From positions 1 through 5,479 of the forward strand of contig PEVQ01000122.1 in NCBI GenBank assembly GCA_002780205.1: 5,479 nt of DNA. The letters are read 5' to 3'. Under the pieces are notes generated by a model that was given only the letters and a program-made list of their open reading frames with translations, did not search any database and was not told the DNA's origin. This DNA is from Elusimicrobia bacterium CG06_land_8_20_14_3_00_38_11. GTDB lineage: Bacteria > Elusimicrobiota > UBA8919. How positions within the stretch are numbered: position 1 is the first letter of the stretch; each line of letters starts with the position of its first letter. Below, piece by piece: positions 1 through 3,750 of this stretch. Made by a program: the position numbers and the translations under genes.

Positions 1-13
1 CTGTGGCTACCAT
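1..13 (-). CDS. porA: Probable 2-oxoacid:ferredoxin oxidoreductase alpha subunit, first codons only
   Basis: Only the first four codons (M-V-A-T) and one further base lie in the window, starting at the ATG at 13-11, 3 nt after the TAA stop of porD (19-17). The sequence itself cannot identify the protein. The call rests on gene order: in Thermotoga-type por operons the order is gamma, delta, alpha, beta, and gamma and delta lie directly upstream here. No good ribosome binding site is visible in front of this ATG (the nearest bases read AAAGTAAAA), so translation is probably coupled to porD. Confidence 0.5.
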
Positions 14-16
14 TTT

Positions 17-316
17 TTACTTTACAGAACCTTTTTTCTCTTCCTCCATCGTGATTGCAGATGCTTTCGGCGGGCATTCCCTCGCGCAAATTCCGCAGCC
101 CTTGCAGTGTTCCAAATCAATTCCTGCAACTTTTCCGTCTTTAACAATTATTGCTGCGTCGGGACAATTTATCCAGCAGATAAAACACTGGATACATTTT
201 TCAGGGTGAAAAACGGCTCTCATACTCCGCCAGTCACCTGTCTTAAAATTTTTTGCGGTTCCTGCCTCTAAAATATCGCATTCCGGCAGTTCTTTCCAAC
301 TAAGTTTTTTATCCAC
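17..316 (-). CDS. porD: Pyruvate/2-oxoacid:ferredoxin oxidoreductase delta subunit (2x[4Fe-4S] ferredoxin domain)
   Basis: This is the small iron-sulfur subunit of a four-subunit 2-oxoacid:ferredoxin oxidoreductase. It passes electrons from the thiamine-diphosphate subunit to soluble ferredoxin in the cytoplasm. Counting from the GTG at 316, the protein has 99 residues. It has the family's N-terminal SWKELP segment (about residues 6-11), a TGDWR segment (26-30) and two CxxCxxCxxxCP motifs (C41/C44/C47/C51 and C71/C74/C77/C81), enough for two [4Fe-4S] clusters. The GTG start is chosen because GAGG (326-323) lies 6 nt upstream and the length then matches Thermotoga-like PorD. ATGs at 337 and 328 are in frame but lack a ribosome binding site and would overlap porG further. 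With the GTG start, the 8-nt overlap with the end of porG suggests translational coupling. The substrate (pyruvate, 2-oxoisovalerate or 2-oxoglutarate) cannot be told from this subunit. Confidence 0.93.
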   Translation of the reverse strand: MDKKLSWKELPECDILEAGTAKNFKTGDWRSMRAVFHPEKCIQCFICWINCPDAAIIVKDGKVAGIDLEHCKGCGICARECPPKASAITMEEEKKGSVK

Positions 317-884
317 CTTGCACCTCATCGTAAGCACGTTTAATTGATTTTATGTTGCCTTCAATTATTTCCGGCTTGCGGGAAAATTTTTTCTCAAGTT
401 TTTTCTTTGTATCTTCCAGAACGCCGGAAATTTCAAGAAAATCCGTTACCTTGACAAGTGCTCCCATCATCGGAGTATTGGGTATCTCTTTTCCAAAACA
501 TTCTTTTGCAATTTTTGATGCGTTGACAACGAAAACCCTGCCACTGAAATTTAAATCATTTTTCATTTCGGCAGCAGATTTTTCCGTGTTGATGATTATC
601 GCACCATCATCCGAAAGCCCAGCTGTTACATCAACCGTTTTTATAAGAGTAGGGTCAAGCACAACAACAAAATCCGGCGCAGTTATCCCGCAGTGAAGCG
701 TAATCGGTTTATCCGACAGGCGGTTAAAGGATTGCACGGGTGCACCCATTCTTTCGGGACCGTATTCCGGAAACCCTTGCACATATTTGCCGGTTGCAAG
801 TGCTGCTTCTGCAAAAAGAAGTGCAGCCGTTTTCGCTCCCTGACCGCCGCGGCCATGCCATCTGATTTCAATTATGTCGCTCAC
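309..884 (-). CDS. porG: Pyruvate/2-oxoacid:ferredoxin oxidoreductase gamma subunit
   Basis: This is the gamma subunit of the heterotetrameric 2-oxoacid:ferredoxin oxidoreductase, which oxidatively decarboxylates a 2-oxoacid to an acyl-CoA and reduces ferredoxin. The protein has 191 residues, about the family's usual length. It shows the N-terminal glycine-rich HGRGGQGAKTAA motif (residues 10-21), the FPEYGPERMGAPV block (38-50) and the NTPMMGALVKV block (about 136-146), all typical of the POR gamma domain. The start is a GTG at 884-882 with AGGGAG (898-893) 8 nt upstream. The gene overlaps porD at its 3' end. The ferredoxin gene lies upstream across a 113-nt repeat-bearing spacer (885-997), so the two may share a transcript. 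The symbol follows the pyruvate enzyme; a branched-chain (vor) or 2-oxoglutarate (kor) enzyme is possible because the gamma subunits are similar. Confidence 0.94.
   Translation of the reverse strand: MSDIIEIRWHGRGGQGAKTAALLFAEAALATGKYVQGFPEYGPERMGAPVQSFNRLSDKPITLHCGITAPDFVVVLDPTLIKTVDVTAGLSDDGAIIINTEKSAAEMKNDLNFSGRVFVVNASKIAKECFGKEIPNTPMMGALVKVTDFLEISGVLEDTKKKLEKKFSRKPEIIEGNIKSIKRAYDEVQGG
323..326 (-). promoter_or_regulatory. Shine-Dalgarno site deciding the porD start
   Basis: GAGG on the minus strand, inside the last codons of porG, lies 6 nt before the GTG at 316-314. The upstream in-frame ATG at 328 overlaps this motif's 5' side and has no purine-rich sequence of its own, so the GTG is the better start. 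Confidence 0.55.
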
Positions 885-892
885 TTTGTTCG

Positions 893-898
893 CTCCCT
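893..898 (-). promoter_or_regulatory. porG Shine-Dalgarno site, partly inside a repeat
   Basis: AGGGAG at 898-893 stands 8 nt before the GTG start of porG. Its first three bases (AGG, 898-896) are also the last three bases of the second copy of a 24-bp tandem repeat, so the repeat supplies part of the ribosome binding site. Confidence 0.7.
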
Positions 899-943
899 AC
901 ACGGAACTGCCACGAAACCTCTACACAGAACTGACACAGAACC
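896..943 (-). repeat. 24-bp degenerate tandem repeat, two copies, in the porG leader
   Basis: Read on the minus strand, copy one (943-920) begins GGTTCTGTGTCA and copy two (919-896) begins GGTTTCGTGGCA. They agree at 19 of 24 positions. Each copy is itself two similar 12-bp halves (GGTTCTGTGTCA then GTTCTGTGTAGA). The words CACAGA and CACGGA on the plus strand are shared with the repeat at 1208-1291, so both may belong to one dispersed family. Confidence 0.75.
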
Positions 944-961
944 TTCCGTGTTTGTCCCGTG

Positions 962-977
962 TCCCACTTTAGCGGGC
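962..977. repeat. Variant of the TCCCGCTTTAGCGGGA hairpin element
   Basis: TCCCACTTTAGCGGGC differs at two positions from the perfect palindrome-like element at 3653-3668, and the following TT is shared too. The outer CCC/GGG pairs remain but the stem is weakened. It lies between the ferredoxin stop and the porG ribosome binding site, in the spacer that also holds the tandem repeat. Confidence 0.55.
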
Positions 978-997
978 TTCCGAATCGGGTTCCGTGT

Positions 998-1183
998 TCA
1001 TTCAATTTTTATCGCTTCTACCGGGCAATCCGATGCCGCCTGTTTTGCACAATCTGCCGCTGATGCCGGAACTTCCGATACCTTCGCCGCCGCTGTGGTG
1101 TCCTGCATTTCAAAAACATCCGGGCATGTATCTACGCACAATCCGCAACCGGTACAAACATCTTTGTCAACAACTGCTTTCAT
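998..1183 (-). CDS. Single [4Fe-4S] ferredoxin, Thermotoga type
   Basis: A 61-residue soluble electron carrier. C10, C13 and C16 form a CxxCxxC motif, and C53, followed by proline, supplies the fourth ligand of one [4Fe-4S] cluster. The second cluster motif of clostridial 2[4Fe-4S] ferredoxins is absent. Two more cysteines, C20 and C45, lie where Thermotoga maritima ferredoxin (60 residues) has a disulfide between Cys20 and Cys43, so a disulfide here is a reasonable inference. The protein is acidic overall, as usual for ferredoxins. The ATG at 1183 is preceded by GGAGG (1194-1190) with 6 nt spacing, a strong ribosome binding site. Its place ahead of porG and porD suggests that it is the electron acceptor of the Por complex. 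The flavoprotein gene directly upstream is another possible partner. Confidence 0.95.
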   Translation of the reverse strand: MKAVVDKDVCTGCGLCVDTCPDVFEMQDTTAAAKVSEVPASAADCAKQAASDCPVEAIKIE

Positions 1184-1214
1184 CTGAAACCTCCGCTTTT
1201 TTTTGTCACAGAGA

Positions 1215-1291
1215 CACGGATAACACAGAGAAGTTCACAGAGAATTAAAACTTTTTTTTATGGTTTCCTCTGTGACCTCTGCGACTCCGTG
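1215..1291. repeat. Inverted repeat of CACAGAG/CACGGA words spanning the flavoprotein stop codon
   Basis: The arms at 1215-1242 and 1268-1291 contain three matching blocks: CACGGA (1215-1220) with TCCGTG (1286-1291), CACAGAG (1224-1230) with CTCTGCG (1277-1283), and TCACAGAG (1235-1242) with CTCTGTGA (1268-1275). The transcript can fold into an interrupted hairpin with a long A/U-rich loop. On the minus strand the hairpin is followed by an A-run, not a T-run, so it is not a typical intrinsic terminator. A further CACAGAG copy lies at 1207-1213. The right half codes for the C-terminus of the flavoprotein, whose stop codon (1237-1235) lies in the left arm. Confidence 0.7.
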
Positions 1292-1825
1292 GCTTAATTT
1301 TTTTACATCTTTAAGTGCTTTTGCGAACTGCTCATCGTTAAGTTTATCAGTATTTGGAAGATAAAACTTTCCGCAGAATTTTATATTAAACACGCTGAAA
1401 AATGCTTTAATTATTGTTTCCGCATGGCTGAAATCCGAATTTCTGCCGGCGACGGATATAAAAAAACCTTTTTGGGGAGAGGACGAAAATGTGCCTAAAA
1501 TATTTTTTCTCACCCAGTAGAGTTGGCATCTATCAACAACCGCTTTTAATTTCGCCGGAACAGATGTGAAATAAATCGGAGCGGAAACGGCAACAATAAC
1601 CGATGATGAAATCGCTTTTTCCAGAACCTGCATATCGTCGGTAAATTTACACTTTCCGGTTTTTTCACAATCGCGGCATCCGTCGCAAAAAGATATTTTC
1701 AGGTCGCGGACGAAAATTTTTTTAACATCACCGGAACTTTCTGAGAATTCATCTAAAAATGAGTTAAACAGCAACTCGCTTCGGTTATTCGGCGCGCCCG
1801 CAGCAGAAATTCCCAGAACATTCAT
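1235..1825 (-). CDS. Iron-sulfur flavoprotein (NADPH-dependent FMN reductase/flavodoxin fold)
   Basis: A 196-residue cytoplasmic protein of the FMN-binding flavodoxin-like superfamily. The N-terminus (VLGISAAGAPNNRSE, residues 3-17) is the family's phosphate-binding first strand and loop, though GISGSPR-like residues are replaced by GISAAGA. Residues 47-59 carry C47-x2-C50-x2-C53-x5-C59, which fits the compact CX2CX2CX4-7C cluster motif of the Methanosarcina thermophila iron-sulfur flavoprotein Isf. The DDM (63-65), SAPIYF (80-85) and LKAVVDR (92-98) segments are also typical. Isf-type proteins take electrons from ferredoxin through [4Fe-4S] to FMN, and reduction of O2 or peroxide has been reported for some. 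The start ATG overlaps the tlpA-like stop by ATGA, so the two genes are probably coupled. The ferredoxin gene follows 51 nt downstream. The last 20 or so residues derive from a dispersed repeat and are probably not conserved. Confidence 0.87.
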   Translation of the reverse strand: MNVLGISAAGAPNNRSELLFNSFLDEFSESSGDVKKIFVRDLKISFCDGCRDCEKTGKCKFTDDMQVLEKAISSSVIVAVSAPIYFTSVPAKLKAVVDRCQLYWVRKNILGTFSSSPQKGFFISVAGRNSDFSHAETIIKAFFSVFNIKFCGKFYLPNTDKLNDEQFAKALKDVKKLSHGVAEVTEETIKKSFNSL

Positions 1826-2367
1826 TTTTTGCTCTTTTTCTTAGGCAGAACTTTTTCAATCAAACTTTCATCCGGTAGATTATTGCCGCGAAAAACAACT
1901 ACGCCTTTTGAATCAATCAAAATATTGGTCGGAATGCCGTAGACCTTGAATTTTTTGGAAACATCGGAATCCGCATCAAGCAAAATTTTGTAAACTATTT
2001 TTTTTCTTTTGACAAAATCCGCAACTTTATTTTCCCGCTCTTGAACATTTATTGAAGCAACAACAAGACCTTTCTTGCCATATTTATTATGGATTTTATT
2101 TAACTCCGGAATTTCTTCAGCACAATAAGGACACCAAGTTGCAAAAAAATTGACGAGTATGGGATTTTTACTTTCGTAATTTGAAAGTTTGAATGTTTCG
2201 GTTGACGAAAGAATTTTGAGCGAAAAATCAACCGATTTATTTCCGACATCTATGCCGACAGAAGCGGAATAGAGGCAGGTGGCTAAGTGGATAAGTGAAT
2301 AAGTGATTAGTAAAGACATTACAAACAACTTAACCACATAACCACTTAACCACTTATTTTTTTTCAT
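1822..2367 (-). CDS. TlpA/ResA-like thioredoxin-fold protein, exported or membrane-anchored
   Basis: A 181-residue thiol-disulfide oxidoreductase-type protein. After a lysine-rich start (MKKNK) and a hydrophobic stretch (about residues 14-35), it has an AhpC-TSA/TlpA fold: VDFSLKIL (46-53), the active site W78-C79-P80-Y81-C82 within NFFATWCPYC, and the cis-proline loop GIPTNILID (144-152). TlpA/ResA proteins act outside the cytoplasmic membrane, reducing or isomerising cysteines, for example in cytochrome c maturation; no such partner is visible here. C31 in LATC resembles a lipobox only weakly because -1 is T. The start is well fixed: ATG at 2367 overlaps the tadA stop as ATGA, and AAGGAG (2378-2373) lies 5 nt upstream. 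The N-terminal export region is encoded by an inverted array of 8-bp repeats. The C-terminus is lysine-rich (PKKKSKK). Confidence 0.9.
   Translation of the reverse strand: MKKNKWLSGYVVKLFVMSLLITYSLIHLATCLYSASVGIDVGNKSVDFSLKILSSTETFKLSNYESKNPILVNFFATWCPYCAEEIPELNKIHNKYGKKGLVVASINVQERENKVADFVKRKKIVYKILLDADSDVSKKFKVYGIPTNILIDSKGVVVFRGNNLPDESLIEKVLPKKKSKK
2279..2310 (+). repeat. Tandem array of 8-bp units (GTGGNTAA-like), four copies
   Basis: Plus strand units are GTGGCTAA, GTGGATAA, GTGAATAA and GTGATTAG, in phase without gaps. On the minus strand this stretch codes for about residues 20-30 of the TlpA-like protein. It forms one arm of an inverted repeat with 2329-2353. Confidence 0.75.
2329..2353 (-). 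repeat. Tandem array of 8-bp units (GTGGTTAA), three copies, inverted relative to 2279-2310
   Basis: Read on the minus strand from 2353: GTGGTTAA, GTGGTTAT, GTGGTTAA, then G. Against 2279-2303 it is an inverted repeat with 20 of 25 positions matching and a 25-nt spacer. It codes for residues 6-13 (WLSGYVVK) of the TlpA-like protein. Confidence 0.75.
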
Positions 2368-2852
2368 CTGCGCTCCTTAAAAAATTCTTTTATTAAATCG
2401 GCGCACTTACCTGAAAAAACGCCGCTTTTTATTTCCACTCGGTGATTTAATTTTTTATTGCCTGCTATATTGACTACGCTGCCGCAGGCACCGGATTTCT
2501 CATCGTGAACACCAAAAATAATTTTTTTAATGCGCGCCCAAACGGCAGCGCCGGCGCACATCGGACACGGCTCAATTGTAACATACATTTCACAATTTGT
2601 CAAGCGGTAATTCCCGGTTTTTTGCGCCGCCTTTTTGAGCGCTAAAATTTCCGCGTGGGCAGTCGGGTCATTTTTTTTTACCGTTAAATTATGCGCCCGG
2701 GAAATGATTTTGCCGTCTTTAACAATAACGCATCCGACCGGCACCTCGCCTTTTTTTAATGCCTTTTTTGCCTCTTTAATTGCTTGCCCCATTAGATAAG
2801 ATTCGCTGTCTAACTGGGCTCGCTTCGTTTGCTTCAAAAAAATATCCGACAT
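2364..2852 (-). CDS. tadA: tRNA-specific adenosine deaminase
   Basis: A zinc-dependent deaminase that converts A34 to inosine in the anticodon of tRNA-Arg(ACG), letting one tRNA read CGU, CGC and CGA. Counting from the ATG at 2852 the protein has 162 residues, near the usual bacterial length. The zinc ligand and catalytic motif is H66-A67-E68 (PTAHAE), and the other two zinc ligands are in P95-C96-P97-M98-C99 (EPCPMCAGA). GEVPVG (35-40) and the segment after the PCPMC motif (IIFGVHDEKSGACGS, 111-125) are typical of TadA rather than of cytidine or guanine deaminases. An open frame continues upstream to 2948, but that part is the tRNA-Arg gene read as protein, so the ATG 10 nt after the tRNA is preferred. 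A later ATG (M21) would cut into the first helix. The stop overlaps the next start as ATGA. Confidence 0.95.
   Translation of the reverse strand: MSDIFLKQTKRAQLDSESYLMGQAIKEAKKALKKGEVPVGCVIVKDGKIISRAHNLTVKKNDPTAHAEILALKKAAQKTGNYRLTNCEMYVTIEPCPMCAGAAVWARIKKIIFGVHDEKSGACGSVVNIAGNKKLNHRVEIKSGVFSGKCADLIKEFFKERR
2373..2378 (-). promoter_or_regulatory. Shine-Dalgarno site fixing the start of the TlpA-like gene
   Basis: AAGGAG at 2378-2373, inside the last codons of tadA, lies 5 nt before the ATG at 2367. This fixes the start upstream of the repeat-encoded leader and shows that the repeat is translated. Confidence 0.8.
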
Positions 2853-2860
2853 TTTAATTG

Positions 2861-2863
2861 TCC
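2861..2863 (-). promoter_or_regulatory. Weak tadA ribosome binding site sharing a base with the tRNA 3' end
   Basis: The only purine-rich bases ahead of tadA are GGA at 2863-2861, 8 nt before the ATG. The first G is the discriminator base of tRNA-Arg. Cutting the transcript at the tRNA 3' end would leave a 10-nt leader without this motif. Confidence 0.4.
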
Positions 2864-2936
2864 GCGCTGTGCAGGAGTTGAACCTGCAACCTTTCGGTTC
2901 GTAGCCGAATGCTCTATCCAGTTGAGCTAACAGCGC
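2863..2936 (-). tRNA. tRNA-Arg, anticodon ACG
   Basis: A complete 74-nt cloverleaf. The acceptor stem GCGCTGT/ACAGCGC has 7 perfect pairs. The D stem is GCTC/GAGC with loop AACTGGATA, which includes the A20 arginine identity base. The anticodon stem TTCGG/CCGAA carries loop CTACGAA, so the anticodon is ACG. The variable loop is AGGTT, and the T stem GCAGG/CCTGC has loop TTCAACT. The discriminator is G and no CCA follows (the next bases are GAC), so the CCA end must be added after transcription. ACG needs deamination of A34 to inosine, and the enzyme for this, TadA, is the next gene. The 5' end lies 2 nt after the stop codon of the DUF3307 gene, so release from a shared transcript by RNase P and a 3' endonuclease is likely. 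Confidence 0.97.
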
Positions 2937-2938
2937 AA

Positions 2939-3622
2939 CTAATACCACACGCTACGGGCTGCTATGCTTAAAATTATTGCCATTGCATTTGAGGTGATTA
3001 TGTTAAAAGCGGAAAAATCAAGGTCGTTGTCAGTTTTTTTCAGAGAGAACCGCTCGGCCAGGACAAGCATCACTGCGAAGGGAAGCACAAGCCAATACCA
3101 CTTTCCCGGAATTATAAAACAGGCAACAATAAGAATCCGCTCGGCAATCCCGTGATATTTTTCCCGGGTTATGATACCGGCATCGGCATAAAATAATTTT
3201 TTAATAAAATAAATCAAAATAGTTGAGAATTGAGCGGCAACAACAAAAAATATCACAATAAAAACCCACTTTTCCGTCGTGGCGGCGATGGGGTCTACCG
3301 GTGCAAGCACAAAAATAAGAAGGATGTGGACGAACTGGTCGCCAAGGAAAAATCCTATATTATCCGGTGAATTATATTTTGTAATGCTATAGACCCGCCA
3401 CTGGTCTTCAATGACATGCGTCGCTGCGATAATTAAAATCGCAACCGCAAAATCCCTCTGGGGAAGATACTGGTAATTTATCGCAACCGCAAAAAATAAA
3501 AATATAAGAACATGAAAAAATACACCGGAAATATCTTCTCTTTTCCATTTCGCGATTCTATTCGTCTGAAATGTGAAGTCAGCCAATAAATGCGCCAAAA
3601 GCAATCGCCAGAAAAAATACAT
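2939..3622 (-). CDS. DUF3307-like polytopic membrane protein
   Basis: A 227-residue protein with about five or six hydrophobic segments (roughly residues 5-17, 33-50, 58-70, 92-107, 118-140, 163-190, 206-222). The opening LLLAHLLADFTFQT and the later HVIEDQWR and GDQFVHILL segments match my memory of the uncharacterised DUF3307 family. The function is unknown. Polar residues lie in or next to membrane segments: H11, D15, H69, E72, D73, D95, Q96 and H99. The ATG at 3622 has no clear ribosome binding site, but the protein start fits the family because the first helix begins at once. The TAG stop (2941-2939) is 2 nt from the tRNA-Arg 5' end. The gene is separated from the upstream cyclase gene by 107 nt with a possible terminator, so it may head its own unit with tRNA-Arg and tadA. 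Confidence 0.83.
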   Translation of the reverse strand: MYFFWRLLLAHLLADFTFQTNRIAKWKREDISGVFFHVLIFLFFAVAINYQYLPQRDFAVAILIIAATHVIEDQWRVYSITKYNSPDNIGFFLGDQFVHILLIFVLAPVDPIAATTEKWVFIVIFFVVAAQFSTILIYFIKKLFYADAGIITREKYHGIAERILIVACFIIPGKWYWLVLPFAVMLVLAERFSLKKTDNDLDFSAFNIITSNAMAIILSIAARSVWY

Positions 3623-3630
3623 AATAACAT

Positions 3631-3750
3631 CAATTAAAAATGTAAAAACTTGTCCCGCTTTAGCGGGATTTAAAATTAAAAATTTATGTGAAAGATTTTA
3701 ATAAAACAATCCACCACAATTTTTCATTTTTAATTTTGAATTTTTAATTG
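3631..3750. repeat. AT-rich element with nested inverted repeats, reaching into the cyclase 3' end
   Basis: The outer arms CAATTAAAAAT (3631-3641) and ATTTTTAATTG (3740-3750) are perfect 11-bp inverted repeats. The inner arms at 3668-3683 (ATTTAAAATTAAAAAT) and 3726-3741 match at 15 of 16 positions when inverted. The right end contains the last codons and stop (3732-3730) of the cyclase gene. The layout resembles a small MITE-like insertion of about 120 bp, but no target-site duplication is visible at its edges and the AT bias makes chance matches easier. Confidence 0.45.
3641..3668 (-). terminator. Possible terminator hairpin after the cyclase gene
   Basis: On the minus strand TCCCGCTAAAGCGGGA (3668-3653) folds into a 6-bp GC-rich stem with loop TAAA, followed after CAAG by TTTTTACA. 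The stem is short and the T-run is offset by four bases, so termination would be weak. The plus strand also has only short T-runs after it. The same sequence recurs in altered form at 962-977, so it may simply be a dispersed repeat. Confidence 0.35.

Noticed and set aside
896..943. Tandem repeat as a possible CRISPR remnant
   Set aside because: The copies are directly adjacent and degenerate with no unique spacers, and no cas gene is present.
693..1187. 164-codon plus-strand ORF
   Set aside because: It runs antisense to porG and the ferredoxin gene and across the repeats, shows no recognisable domain, and both minus-strand genes are certain.
1208..1291. Inverted repeat as an intrinsic terminator of the flavoprotein gene
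   Set aside because: The stem is interrupted and on the minus strand it is followed by an A-run instead of a T-run.
2853..2948. In-frame N-terminal extension of tadA (32 residues, including LAQLDRAFGYEPKG)
   Set aside because: This is the tRNA-Arg gene translated, a well-known annotation artefact. The real start is the ATG at 2852.
3669..3725. Possible promoter ahead of the DUF3307 gene (AT-rich, TTG and TAAAAT-like words)
   Set aside because: No -35/-10 pair with acceptable spacing could be chosen over the background in such AT-rich sequence.
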